A stretch of 64,000 bases of DNA, from contig JAGFBZ010001548.1 of the NCBI GenBank assembly GCA_018398805.1, forward strand, positions 732,001 to 796,000, written 5' to 3'. Below the pieces are notes generated by a model that was given only the letters and a program-made list of their open reading frames with translations, searched no databases and was not told the DNA's origin. Source of the stretch: Hirundichthys speculiger. Its lineage: Eukaryota; Chordata; Actinopteri; Beloniformes; Exocoetidae. This document shows, piece after piece, positions 1 through 11,060 of the stretch. Position numbers and translations under genes: made by a program. Position 1 is the stretch's first letter. Every line of letters begins with the position of its first letter.

Positions 1-745
1 AGGAGGTTCAAAAAAGCAAAAAGGTATTTATTTAACAAAAACTTCAAAAATTCACAAAATACAAAAATCTAAAATACAAACTTAACCTGACTCCTTGAAA
101 CGAGGGTGAAACGTAGTGATGTTACGAGAGTGCCGGGGCTCCGTAGCGTGTATCGAGAAATTGAGGGGGCGTGTCCGCGAAGCGCGTATCGAGGCTTGCT
201 TCATTTAGGGGAGGAGCTGAAAGCGATGACGTCCGAAGCTTCGCTGCCCAGCTGTACCATGTGACTGCTTCGGGAAGTGGTTCATTTCTTGTCTCAAGAA
301 ATGGGGTTTGACAGCTTTATAAACGCCACAGGCTCCATTCAAAATGTGGGTTTTGTAGGCGAGTTGCAGTCAGTTCAGAGTGTGGATAGTGTGGATAGCT
401 TGGATACTAGAATTTGGATAGCGTGTATATAGTTTGTGGTAGTTCAGTATATAGTTTGTACATGATGGCACAAACATTTTTATGCAACCCAGCATCCTCT
501 GTGCCATGTTAAAGGATGTTCTCCAAGGCTGGAGAGATTGTGTCTAAAAAAAGGAATCGGTTAAAACCAAAAACTGTGGAAAAATTGCTATTTCTGAATA
601 AATATACATAAAATCACCCCTTTAATGGTCATCACTGTCCAAGTTGCACAAGGATATTCAGTGCGCCCCCTCCGTAGTTCCACAAACACTTTCACTGTTC
701 TCTGCCCAAATAAGCTCAAGTGATTTTCTTAAAATGACAGTAAAT
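1..745. other. Non-genic stretch, possible DNA-transposon remnant
   Basis: No credible reading frame is present. The part around 100-420 is GC-richer than its surroundings and holds several spaced copies of TGGATA (about 380-420). It may be a decayed non-autonomous DNA transposon, but I found no terminal repeats that define it. Confidence 0.3.
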
Positions 746-749
746 ATGA

Positions 750-868
750 GGTGCCCTGGTAGCGCAGTGGTTAGGGCAGGCGGCCCATGTACAGAGGCTA
801 CAGTCCTCGTGTGGCTGGCCGTGAGTTCGACTCCTGTCTCGTCAACCCTTTGATGCGTGTCTTCCCCG
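750..868 (+). mobile_element. tRNA-derived SINE, 3'-truncated
   Basis: The sequence carries an RNA polymerase III A box (TAGCGCAGTGG, 760-770) and a B box (GAGTTCGACTCC, 823-834) about 52 bases apart, as in a tRNA-derived SINE head. The same family occurs on the minus strand at 17670-17862, where the tail is complete. This copy loses similarity after about 868. It is a SINE rather than a tRNA gene because it cannot form the full cloverleaf and it recurs as an interspersed repeat. Confidence 0.85.
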
Positions 869-1847
869 TTCTTATGATACTACTTTGGGAAACATTAAAC
901 AGAGATTACATTCAAACAATATTTTATTATGCACTTGATCATTTGTGTAGACCAATTATTTGGTCATACACATTTTGTTATTCACAGTCATTCCCAAGAG
1001 CCATTACTGATACATAAATTCAATGCATCACATCTTAAGATTCAGCTGGCTGTGATTATAAACCTGACCAGTAGGTGGTGTCATGTGCATATGAAGCATC
1101 AAAAAATGTACCATTTCTTGAACCAATTGGCTGATGTGTTACGATGCTTCACAAGGCTTCATCTCACCATCACTAGTGAAAAGCACAAGGTGACACGCAG
1201 ACAGGGATGCGGGGGGTAAGGACGGCAATGGACATAAAAATGAAAGGGAGTGACAGGACTTATAAACACACAGGAACAAACGAGAGGGAGGTGTGAGCAA
1301 TCAGGCTTGACAAGGGGAAGGAAGCAAAGCTGAAAACAACAGAGACAAGACAGACCTTCAAAGTAAAACAGGAAGCACTAGAGACATGGAGAGACACCAG
1401 CTTGACAAAACATAGAATATACAGAAAAAACCATCATGGCAGATCCAGGCCATGACAGCAGCTTGATCAGCATGATCAAGCTGCTGACACACTTACATGA
1501 CACTTGCACAATATAACCACATACATAAAATAAACAATGAACTACTGAAATATCACAGCTGTAAATATTCAAAACCAAACAATGAGAAAACGTCAGAACA
1601 CAAAGACAAACCCTTTAAGACTGAATATCATTAGATGTGAGAATGAAGACGAGTGAGCAGGACAGAAAAATACATCCAAATAAGAAGCAAAGTTAACACC
1701 CAGGGCTGCATCTTCTCCAGCCTGCATTTACCAGCCCAATTTCCAAGGAGGAGCCCTCGTCAATTCAATTGCAGTCTGCCCAACCCTGAGGGTCTAAGTT
1801 CAAGTTCAAAGTCAGGCAACCATGGTACTAGTGGGAGAATTGCCCAC
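869..1847. other. Non-genic stretch
   Basis: No reading frame here has recognisable protein features. An A-rich strand runs through 1240-1700. I see no clear repeat match elsewhere in the window. Confidence 0.4.
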
Positions 1848-2139
1848 TGTTGTGCAATAGAACGTATAATGTGCCCGTTTAGTCATAAAGAGGGTTATTA
1901 CCAACTGTCTTGAGGGACAGCTGCTAATATCCAGAAGGGTATTAACAAAGTTAATACTGGGCACCACCTGATAAATCAGGAAACAAGGACTTAACAGCAC
2001 AATCAGTCTCAAAATGGCTGTTGTTCTATGCGTGCCAGCCTGTGACCAGGTGTGGCGCTATAGAGCTACAGAGAAGGTGTGAGTCCAAGCACAGACCTCT
2101 TCAACCAGCAAATGTTACAGAACTGTGTAAAATAACCAG

Positions 2140-2900
2140 GCGTCGTCCTCCATGCCCGGACGACACCTGGCATGGAGGCTACTCGCTGCTGCTTCGGGGA
2201 CTTATCCCTGCGACGCTGGACGCTCCAGTTTGTGCCCGGTTTGTGGTGATTTGCGGTCGGATGTCGACATACTGTCTGCGGGGGGCGGATCGGTCCTCTT
2301 GCGGCTGGTGGAGGCCTGCCGCCGCGAATATGGGCGGTGTCGCTGGAGGCCAGTTCGGGAAAGCTAAGTAGTCCTGAATTGCTACCCGCGGCAACCACCG
2401 CCACTGGATCCAGGCTGCAGCGTCACTGAGCTGGGACGGGAGCCGGGACGGACTGCCTCTGTCCAGCAGTCTGCACGCCGGATGGGTCAGCTGACCTGGC
2501 AGGGGCCGTCTGGTAACCTATTGGGGCCCAGCACCGCCGGGGGAGACGACAATGGCCTGGTCCGGTCCGCATGATGAACCGGGGTCTGGAACAGTTGGCT
2601 CCGTCGCTCGCCAGGACTGAAGGAGCTCAGTCTTCCCAGAAGAGACGGTTTGGTTCATCGGCGTTTCCTCCGCTGACCTGGAGATATCTCACTTGTCATC
2701 ATCATGATATATACTGGAGATATACTGGTTTTAATGGCTGTTAACTGTTTTGAATGGCTGTTAACTGGAGTTAGCACCCAGACCAAGGGACCGGGCATGA
2801 AAAGGAGCGCTGGACGCCAGCAGCTCCTCTAGTACACCAGACTGGTGTACTGAAACCTGAATTTCCCCCTTGGGGGATTGATAAAGTATATTTGAATTTG
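2140..2900 (+). mobile_element. LINE 3'-end fragment inserted in LTR copy A
   Basis: The sister LTR at 63.6 kb runs straight through this point (AATAACCACAAACAACTT). Copy A breaks after AATAACCA and resumes at AACAACTT, with about 760 bases in between. The insert ends in TGAATTTCCCCCTTGGGGG followed by GATAAAGTAT, the tail style of fish CR1/L2/Rex-group LINEs. No intact coding sequence is present; two overlapping frames on opposite strands at 2066-2404 look like chance openings in GC-rich sequence. Confidence 0.65.
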
Positions 2901-3107
2901 AACAACTTCTCTCATTAAAATGTATCAGAATTTATTAACACAAGCATTAAATTAACAACACTTGAGTCAAGATCCCAATATGTATACTAAACAATAACTA
3001 AACTAGCATAATCAAACATTAAATGGAAAAGGTGTGTCAATTTATATACATGTGTGCTGAGGACTGTGTGTGTGATAAACTAAGATGGCTTAATACTGTG
3101 AGGAAGG

Positions 3108-3165
3108 ATTCCAAGATGGCGGCCGAGATCACGTGGTCACTCATCCCTTACCAAGATGGCCGCTG
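3108..3165 (+). promoter_or_regulatory. YY1-like sites and E-box in LTR U3 (copy A)
   Basis: CCAAGATGGCGGCC (3111-3124) is followed by an E-box CACGTG (3130-3135) and by CCAAGATGGCCGC (3151-3163). AAGATGGCGGC is the known YY1 binding motif. The same arrangement is kept in the other LTR copies, which suggests a promoter or enhancer module of the parental element. Occupancy is inference. Confidence 0.55.
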
Positions 3166-3834
3166 ACTCACACGATAGGGCACTACAAGAGGGCGGACGA
3201 GGTCAAGTGTAACCTTGTCACGAAGATTGTTCGTAAGGAGAAAGAGGAAAGAAAAGACAGAGTAAAATCAACAAAGCTAGCAATGTTCGAAGCGACTAGC
3301 AATAGCAACTCAGTTGTTTTCCCATAGATGCAGCGATGTGAAGCCACTTCACCAAGCTGCTCTGATTTTGAACTGAGAAACGGAGAGTGGAGTTGCTTTT
3401 TGCAATAAAAAAACATATGAATAAAATTCAGTTAGGGCGGGGCCGATGGTCCGGTTCTAAGCATATGCGACACATGAGAAAATGGAATTGGCAAACAAAA
3501 CTAAACTAAGTTCTGCCCAGACACAAAAGCCTCTTACGTGGATGGCTGGCAATCCACAGTGATTGATGGCGTTGTGGGGTCCGTGGAACTGGATTGATGA
3601 TCCAGAGTCGGTAGTATAGGGCAGGTTTGAACGTACGCGCCGCTGGTACTCAGGAGCGGCTCTCCTCCTCTTTCTTTCTTTGTGGTCAAGGGAGAGATGC
3701 AGCATTACACAGCAACGGCAGCCAGGCTGTCTTCCTTCCCAGTTTGCATGAGGCCGGTCACGCGTCCGAGGCGCATGGGTGATTCCTATGCGTTGCTTCT
3801 TCTGTACGTCACGACTCACTCCGTATGGCACAAT

Positions 3835-3966
3835 ACCGTTCCGGCGCCGACGCGAGTGGCAGCCTCTCCAGCAGCTCCGTGCGTTCTCGCACTTTTCTTA
3901 CTTTTTCTCTTTGTTTTCGCTCGTTTTTCTCTGGAAACTGCAAATTTCTCTTTGAGATGAATAAAG

Positions 3967-4036
<70 letters not shown>
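3835..4036 (+). mobile_element. Short LINE-derived element (5'-UTR-like head joined to 3' tail)
   Basis: A GC-rich head (about 3835-3890) runs through a T-rich stretch into TTTGAGATGAATAAAGTATC and then a TATC array. The tail is of the CR1/L2/Rex type, while the head looks like a LINE 5' end. No coding sequence lies between, so it behaves like an internally deleted, SINE-like derivative. The exact left boundary is uncertain. Confidence 0.5.
3967..4036 (+). repeat. (TATC)n microsatellite, LINE tail
   Basis: There are about 17 uninterrupted TATC units directly after a GATGAATAAAG tail. Its place at the 3' end of a LINE-type element explains its origin. It should be length-polymorphic. Confidence 0.9.
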
Positions 4037-4585
4037 GGCGTGTCACGATTGGACAGGGCATGTGATTGTCATTGGACAACCAGAGGTATCCGCAGACAGG
4101 TCGCCAGAGAAATGCAGGCCTTCGGCTATTTACCTTACTGAAGCAGGCCAGAGAAATGTGCAGCTTCAGGTGGAGGACGTCAGAGAGAGAGCAAGAGAGA
4201 GGGAGGGAGCCGGTATTTACGTGAGGGGACGTGATCAGCCTTTGCCAGGAACCCCTGCTGGGAAGTGGGGATCCTCAGCCAGTTATGGCCCTTTTCCACT
4301 AGTACCTACTTGGCGCGGCTCGACTCGACTCGGCTCCGCTTTGGAGGTTTTCCACTAGGTCATAGTACCGGCTCGGCCCTCCTTTTTTCGTACCTACTTG
4401 GCTGGGGTTCTATCCGGGCTGAGTCGGGCCGAGAATACAACGTCACCATGCCGCGGGCCATTGATTGGCCAGAGAGCAACGTCACGGATGAGCCTTAAGC
4501 GACTCCCCCACACCCGCCATATTTAAAACTCGGCAACAACAAACTCAACAGCGATTTTACTTTACCTGCAATTGTCTGCAATAGA

Positions 4586-5726
4586 ATGGCTGACAAGTCT
4601 ACTCCATGGTCGAATGACGAAGTCCACACATTACTGTGCTACATGGCTGACGACCGAATCCAGAGTGAGCTCGACGGAGCAACGAGGAACAAGAAAGTTT
4701 ATGTGGGGGTCTCTGAACAGATGGCCTCCCGTGGATTCCAGAGGACGTCGAGACAGTGTCGGGAGAAGATAAAGAAGCTAAAGAGCGACTACCGGGCCAT
4801 CAAGGACCACAACGGTCTCAGCGGCTCCAACAGGAAAGACTGGAAGTGGTTTGAACGAATGGACGCCATATACGGCAACCGACCGACCACCAACGCCAGG
4901 GAGGGTGCCTTGGACCCATTGAGGGAGATCGTGGCAGACACTGGTGAGTGTTTTGTGACTTTTTAAAGCACAGTAGTTTTATATAACTTACTTAACTTTA
5001 CTTAACTTACTCCGATTGTTAAATTTGTGAATACAATAAAAAAGTATGCAGTTGTCTTCTACATACAGACAAGAAGCTAACTAGTTAGCCATTGCTAACA
5101 CTGTTTACATTTTTTCGCCGACATGTGTATTCAGTTCAGAGTAACAGTCAGCATTATAACATACCAACAAAGCCAGTGTTACGTGTAATATATATATATA
5201 TTTGCTTGTGTGCGTACTTATGCACTTTATTTTTTATTCAAGAGTCCCAGTCCTTCAGTGTGGAGCCGGGCACCTCCTTCTCCGTGGACCAATCTGTCGC
5301 CTCGGCCTTTGTTCCGGCAACTGCCTCCACGCCATGAACGAGCTTCGACGCCGACAACATCGACATCCACGTCCCTAATTACTGCAGGTAAGAAATTATA
5401 TATGGGTATATGCTTATAACTGTTGACTATGTAAATAATGAACACTGAATGTATATTTTTTTTACATTTTGGATCCCTTTCATATAGGCAAGAGGAAGAG
5501 GGGCCATAACAGGTCAGAATTGTTGGATTCCTTCATGACCGAGATGAAGGCTGAGGACGAGAGGCGTGAGAGGCACTTCCAGGCCATGCTCAATGAAGCC
5601 CGTGAAGCGAGGGAGCAAGAAGCAGCTCTACGGAGAGAGGAGATGGCCCAGACCGCTGCCTTCAACCAGGCCTTCCTGGGTGTGCTGGACAACCTTGTGA
5701 AGGCAATGAATGGCCGCCGCCAGTGA
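4586..5726 (+). CDS. Harbinger Myb/SANT-like DNA-binding protein, three exons
   Basis: Autonomous Harbinger elements encode a DDE transposase and a second, Myb-like protein that helps bring the transposase to DNA and to the nucleus. This gene matches the second protein. Exon 1 (4586-4943) encodes about 119 residues with the tryptophans and basic helix of a Myb/SANT-like fold: STPWSNDEV near residue 5, RQCREKIKKLKSDYRAIKD near 57, WKWFERMDAIYG near 84. Exon 3 (5488-5726) begins with KRKRGH and encodes a charged, probably coiled-coil tail ending before TGA at 5724. If exon 2 starts at 5259 (after CCTTCAG) and ends at 5387, the three exons total 726 bases and stay open for 241 residues. The other nearby acceptor (exon start 5243) runs into a stop at 5335. 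Donors are TG|GTGAGT and CAG|GTAAGA. Whether it is expressed cannot be seen. The start is the first ATG before the domain. Confidence 0.72.
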
Positions 5727-6411
5727 CCCAGTCTCCCATTTTTAAAATGTATATATATATATATTATACACTTGTGACTGACTATTGTGTAATAAACAAG
5801 TCGATGACCAATTTGTTACATAAATCTTTTTTTTTAATAACTGTGTGGGAAATGTATTCATTGGTGACTGAAGCGCCACACAGGTAGTATTCTGTAATCA
5901 TAAATTCATGCAAGGTTATGAGATTTAACATTAAAATAGATCTAGCTGTATTGATCCCCGAAGGGAGATTCAATTGTAAAGGATTCAAAGTATAAAATAC
6001 AAAACATCATAGTAGAATGAACTCTATGCACATTTGTACTACTACCTGAGTTTAGGGCTGCTCTTCTTTCCTGTACTCACAATGGCCAGAAACACATGGA
6101 TTAATCAGTTTGTCAAATAGACAGGAAATAAGAGCAACCTTAACTTTAGGAAGTAGTGTAGATGTGCACAGAGCCCGCTGAAGGGTATTATTGCTGAGGG
6201 ATGAAGGATCCCCTGAATCTTTCAGTTCTGCAGCGCAATGAAAGGAGCACATGTTGCTCTAGGAGATTGAAGAGACTGTCTGCTATTGAACATAACAATA
6301 TTTAAGTGATATAAATTCTGTTGGACAATTTATTCAGTATAACAAAAAAATAAGAGGCAAATATGTATAATAGGTACAAATTCGTTGTTACATCATTCTG
6401 CGGTACAATTT

Positions 6412-6883
6412 TTAATGAAAAGTATTGCACAAATACTGCATTAGAGCATCTCTAACATCTCGGCCCTCCTCTACACCTCGAGCTGCTGCCACCATGGGCT
6501 GAGGTGGTGCTGCTGCAGGTACATGATGTTTCATACATCTCTCCATGACTTTCACACAAATTGCGGCGACGATGCAACAACTGGACCATCTGAAACACAC
6601 ACACAAGGCATACACATTCTCAGCACTTAATCTTGACAAAATGCAGCTATTACAACATGGTAAACAGGACTTACTCGATTAGCATTAGCTACCGTTAACT
6701 TACCCTCACACGTCGCTTCTTTCTATCTTTGGACTCCTGTATGTATTCCCAAACTCTCCAGTACTTCTCTTGAGTGTTTCGTCTTGCCGCACGTAGCCTT
6801 CTTTGGCTTTGTTTCATAAACCTACGATTAATATAAAGCCACAGTCCAAGCAGCAAGTACAGCATCGCCTCGACGTCCTCCAT
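6412..6883 (-). pseudogene. Harbinger transposase remnant (ends only, DDE core missing)
   Basis: On the minus strand, an ATG at 6883 opens 60 residues (MEDVEAMLYLLLGLWLYINR..., then arginine-rich), ending at a donor GG|GTAAGT at 6704. A second piece (acceptor TTTCAG at 6590, frame closing at 6412) ends with RDVRDALMQYL, which resembles the C-terminal tail of fish Harbinger transposases. The roughly 300-residue catalytic middle is absent, with only about 110 intron-like bases between the pieces. The two pieces are also out of phase if spliced directly. The element therefore cannot make its own transposase. Confidence 0.65.
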
Positions 6884-7202
6884 TGTTATGGTCGCAAACG
6901 TGACCAGAGTTGCCGCATATAAAACACGTCACTGCGTTTCAGGCCACCTTACCATGAAGGCCCCACCCACATCGAGGTGGTACTGAACTACAATGGAAAA
7001 CCACTGAGACCTAGTCGAGTCGAGCCGAGTCGAGCCGCGCCGAGTAGGTACTAATGGAAAAGGGGCATTAGAGGGTGTGACACTATCACCTTGTTGTGAA
7101 ACAATAAACATTGCAAGGCATGCTGGCTGTTGCAGTCATTTCAGTGGTCATTTGTCTCAAATTGCCACGTGCTCTCTGTAACTCATGGCCTGTGGCCCAA
7201 CA

Positions 7203-8263
7203 GCACCCACGTATTCCTGCCCAGAATGAACAATTCCAAATATGCTAGATTCCCACAAATTCAATACAAGATCAATTCAAGTGTCATTTATAAGACTACC
7301 TTGCCAGGAATGTGTATGTATGTGTAGAGGGTTGGAGGGAGACTACGGTCACATGACAAACACCTTTGCTACCTCCCTTCCCCTTTTTTCTCCCTCTGTT
7401 TCTCTCTCCCAGGCTGTAATTATGCTAATAGTATGTATATAGCTGTGGCCCCGGAGGCTTGGGGCTTATTAAAGGCTCCCTGGTCTTTCTCTCCTGTAAC
7501 AGTATTAGGGTGCTATTGAAATGGGCAGGTTTGAGGGGAGCAGGATAGAGAGAGAGTGCAGGGTGGCAAATGGGACATGACCACCGTGCTCTCTGTCAAG
7601 ACGCCGCCCATTGTCTGGCAAAGAAAAGGGCCTCTACAGCCAGTGTGACAATAAAAAAAAACAAGAATGGGCTGTGCATATCAAACACAACAGACTAAGC
7701 AGACCAACCTGCATGGGTATTATGAAAGGGGAAAGAGGAGGAAAACAGTTTAAGAGGAGTTGGGGTGCAAAAGAAGTAAGAGGGAAAGAATTGTAGGTAA
7801 AAAGACACAAAGTGCAGGGGCAAAGACATAACTGTAAAGACAAAAGAAGTTGTTTTGTTACCTGAAAGTGATGAAACCTATTAATGTCATAAATCTACTA
7901 TAGTGTACAATAAAAGAATAAGTCTAAACTGGCTGCTTTTGCAACCAGTTCACATAGTGTCCATGTGTATGTGTGACATTAACAAGGCGTTCCCCCCGCA
8001 ATACATATTGATTTAAATTTGAAAATGGAGCCTTATCGATTCTGTTTAAAATCTCAATACCAAAGCACCAGTATTGTTGTGCAGTCTCCTTTAGATTGAC
8101 ATCTCATTTGACCAACTGGGTTGAGCTATGGTCTTGAGCCAATAAAATCCACAGAGTGTCAATTGGTGTGAAAGGGCACACGCCTACTCTGATGCAAACA
8201 GTTTGGGCCTATCAGCTCTGACGCTGATTCTGACGCAATAGACGTATAGCCATTTAAATTGCT
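7203..8263. other. Non-genic stretch, possibly conserved non-coding DNA at 7400-7640
   Basis: I see no gene and no match to other repeats in the window. The segment 7410-7640 has mixed composition without simple repeats (contains TAATTATGCTAAT) and looks single-copy. It is a candidate conserved non-coding element only. Confidence 0.3.
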
Positions 8264-8280
8264 TTTCAACAATATGCGGC

Positions 8281-9217
8281 ATGGGGGTGGGTTACGTACC
8301 GGCTGTTTTTTGTGATGGTACCCGGAGCTACTTCACGAGAGAAGAGCTTATGAACATCAGGGCAACAACTCTAGAGGATTTATTTTCTAGTTTTCTACTC
8401 ACAACTCTGGAAATTTTGGACATCCTGGTCAAAGGTGCTTTCATATTTGTGCACGCAGTGAAACGCCGGAGTGCTCGTGCGCCTTCGCCAGCGCGGACAC
8501 CGTACAGCACTTCCGGGAATATTTCTCTCTAACGTGCGCTCACTGCCCAACAAAGTGGAAGAATTGCAACTGCTGTTGGGCAAAAACAGGGACTTTTCTT
8601 CATCTGCGGTTTTGTGCTTCACGGAGACGTGACTGGGTGGATTAATATCGGACTCTGCACCGCAGTTGGCTGGCTTCCAACTCTACTGTGCGGACAGAAA
8701 CACAGAACTTTCCGGCAAAACTAAAGGTGGAGGAATCTGTTTTTACGTCAACAGCGGTTGGTACAACGATGTAACAGCGATCTAGCAGCACTGTTCTCCT
8801 GATCTGGAATCTTTCTTCATCAACTGCAAGCCGTTTTAATCTTCCCAGGAGTTTGCTTCATTTATACTGGTTGGTGTCTACATCCCGCCACAGGCCGACG
8901 CACAGAACGGACAGTGTATACTAGCCGACCAGGTACTGTGTGTGGAGCGGGCCAACCCGGACTCTTTAGTTATTGTCCTTGGAGACTTTAACAAAGGTAA
9001 CCTTACTCATGAACTCCCTAAATACAGACAGCTTGTTAAATGCCCAACCAGAGAGGAGAAAATTCTAGATCACTGTTACTCCACAATCAGGGATGCTTAT
9101 CTCGCTGTCCCCCGTGCTGCACTGGGTCACTCTGACCATGTCATGCTCCACCTAATTCCTGCCTACAGGCAGAAACTAAAGCTCTGCAGTTCGGACCTCA
9201 AAGAAGTGGACCAGTGA
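8281..9217 (+). pseudogene. LINE apurinic-type endonuclease region
   Basis: The N-terminal piece contains the phrase YFTREELMNIR, typical of the region before the endonuclease in fish L2-type ORF2. After frameshifts the endonuclease appears: a GVYIPPQAD strand near 8870, VLGDFNKGNL (8967-8999) with the catalytic D and N, and LGHSDHVMLHLIP (9122-9160) with the terminal catalytic SDH. The enzyme would nick target DNA for target-primed reverse transcription. At least two frame changes separate the N-terminus from this part, so no full-length protein can be made. Confidence 0.75.
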
Positions 9218-9773
9218 AGCAGTGGAGGATCTCCAGGCTTTCTACTGATTGGGATGTTTTCAGGACTGGTACCAACAACAGAGGCTGTGACGTCATACAT
9301 CAGCTTCTGTGAAGAAGCACCGGGGCGAGTTACAACAACGACAAACCCTGGTTCACAGCCAAACTCAGACAGCTAAGGTTAGCAAAGGAAGAGGCTTTCA
9401 GGAGTGGGGATAAAGACAGATTCAGAGTGGCAAAGTACAAGTTTAGCAAGGCGGTGAGAGAAGCTAAATGACTGTACTCTGAGACGCTCCAACACCAGTT
9501 CTCAGCTAACAACTCTGCGTCTGTCTGGTAAGGGCTTAGGCAGATCACCAACTACAAGCCTAAAGCCCCCCCACTCCATCAATGATCGACGCCTAGCCAA
9601 TGACCTGAACGAGTTCTACTGTCGTTTTGAGAGACAAAGGGACAGTCCTGCAACCATCCCCCACAACCCCTCCCTACAGTTCCAGCTCCAGTCATCTCCA
9701 CCAACACCTGCTTTAATGGCCCCACCCTTCCCCCCCACTCCCCACCCCACCCCAGTGATGACTCTTTGCATTC

Positions 9774-11060
9774 ATGAGAGGGACGTCAACAAACTCTTTA
9801 GGAGACAGAACCCCTGAAAAGCAGCTGGACCGAATTCTATCTCCCCATCCTTCCCTGAAGCACTGTGCTGATCAGCTGTCTCCAGTGTTCACAGACATTT
9901 TTAACACCTCTCAGAAGACCTGTCATGTGCCAGCCTGCTTCAAGACCTCAACCATCATCCCTGTTCCCAAGAAGCCAAGCACCACAGGACTTAATGACTT
10001 CAGACCCGTCGCCCTGACATCTGTGGTCATGAAGACCTTTGAGCGCCGTGTGCTCTCATACCTCAAAGTCATCACTGACCCTCTCCTGGACCCCCTGCAG
10101 TTTGCCTACAGAACCAAAAGGTCTGCAGACGATGCTGGCCCTCCACTTCATCCTCCAGCACCTGGACTCCTTAGGAACTTACACCAGGATCCTGTTTGTG
10201 GATTTCAGCTCTGCTTTTAACACCATCATCCCTACTCTGCTACAGGAGAAGCTCTCCCAGCTGAGCGTGCCTGACTCCACCTGCAGGTGGATCACACTTT
10301 GTGTCTGACTGGAAACAGTATGTGAAGCTGGGAAAACACATCTCAAACTCACGGACCATCAGTACTGGATCCCCCAGGACTGTGTTCTTTCTCCTCTGCT
10401 CTTCTCCCTGTACGCTAACAGCTGCACTTCCAGTCACCAGTCCTTCAAACTCCTGAAATTTGCAGATGACACCATCCTCATCGGACTCATCTCTGATGGT
10501 GACGAGTCCGCCTACAGGTGGGAGGTTGACCACCTGGTGACCTGGTGCAGCCAGAACAGCCTTGAGCTCAACGCTCTAAAGACGGTGGAGATGGTTGTGG
10601 ACTAAAGGAAGAACTCAGCCCCACCTGCCCCCATCACCCTCTGTGACTCCACTATTGACACTGTGGAGTCTTTCCGCTTCCTGGGAACTGTCATCTCCCA
10701 AGACCTTAATTGGGAGCTGAACATCAGCTCCCTCATCAAGAAAGCACAGCAGAGGATGTACTCTCCGAGGCAGCTGCAGAAATTTAGTCTGCCGAAGACA
10801 ATGATGGTGCAGTTCTACACAGACATCATTGAGTCCGTCCTCACCTCCTCCATCACCATCTGGTACGCTGCTGCCACCGCCAGGGACAAGAGCAGGCTGC
10901 AGCGTGTCATTCAGTCCGCTGAGAAAGTGATTGGCTGCAATCTCCCATCTCTTCAGGACCTGTACTCCTCCAGGACCCTGAGGCGTGCAGGAAAGATTGT
11001 GGCTGATCCCTCCCACCCCGGACACCAACTCTTTGAGTCACTCCCCTCTGGTAGGAGGCT
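9774..11060 (+). pseudogene. LINE reverse transcriptase and C-terminal region
   Basis: Motifs in order are [20 protein letters not shown] (fingers), [35 protein letters not shown] (motif A with catalytic D), then frames with FADDTILIG-like coding near 10460 (motif C), and KFLGTVISQDLNW-like sequence near 10670. The last stretch, 10663-11060, is open and carries the usual C-terminal region (HPGHQLFESLPSGRRL). Frame jumps occur near 10130 and 10300, and stops near 10307 and 10602. The function would be cDNA synthesis at the nicked target; it is inactive here. Confidence 0.78.

Larger units (their letters stand above)
4286..7067. mobile_element. PIF/Harbinger DNA transposon, transposase-defective
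   Basis: The element has long, imperfect terminal inverted repeats. The left one starts TGGCCCTTTTCCACTAGTAC at 4286. The right one, read on the minus strand from 7067, starts TGCCCCTTTTCCATTAGTAC. Both continue into GGCTCGACTCG-type repeats. A TTA target duplication flanks it (4283-4285 and 7068-7070), as known for PIF/Harbinger. The LTR paralogue at 18.98 kb reads CAGCCAGTAAAAGG across the same point and so gives the empty site. Inside are a plus-strand Myb-like gene (4586-5726) and minus-strand remnants of a transposase (6412-6883) with nothing of the catalytic core between them. Confidence 0.9.
1848..7202 (+). mobile_element. Solo LTR, copy A, with three nested insertions
   Basis: The ends are TGTTGTGCAA (1848) and GGCCCAACA (7202), so they form the 5-bp inverted repeat TGTTG/CAACA expected of a retroviral-type LTR. 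The same sequence recurs at 17452-19119, 13170-13643 and 63322-64000. Orientation is plus. Near the 3' end of the paralogue at 17.4 kb there is a TATA box, and both copies have an AATAAA (here 7103-7108) about 95 bases before the terminal CA. U3 is therefore about 1.5 kb and U5 is short once insertions are removed. Three later insertions interrupt this copy: 2140-2900, about 3835-4036, and 4286-7067. No gag, pol or primer-binding site follows, so it is a solo LTR. The flanks (GCCCAC before, GCACCC after) are not a clean target duplication, so the copy may be old or rearranged. The class of the parental retroelement cannot be told from the LTR alone. Confidence 0.75.
8264..11060 (+). mobile_element. 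Decayed CR1/L2-group LINE, 3' end lost
   Basis: The order of coding remnants is that of ORF2 of a CR1/L2-type non-LTR retrotransposon: endonuclease, reverse transcriptase, C-terminal segment. The reading frame changes several times and includes stops. The element ends abruptly near 11060, inside the last protein segment (after ...ESLPSGRRL), where sequence of another gene family begins. The 3' UTR and tail are absent, which is unusual because LINE insertion normally preserves the 3' end. A later rearrangement is the likely cause. Confidence 0.8.

Noticed and set aside
760..834. A tRNA gene (A and B boxes present)
   Set aside because: The same sequence recurs as a SINE with tail and target duplication at 17670-17862, and the arms needed for a cloverleaf are not formed.
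2066..2404. Overlapping open frames on both strands
   Set aside because: They lie in GC-rich, non-coding LINE-tail sequence and in LTR U3; no protein features.
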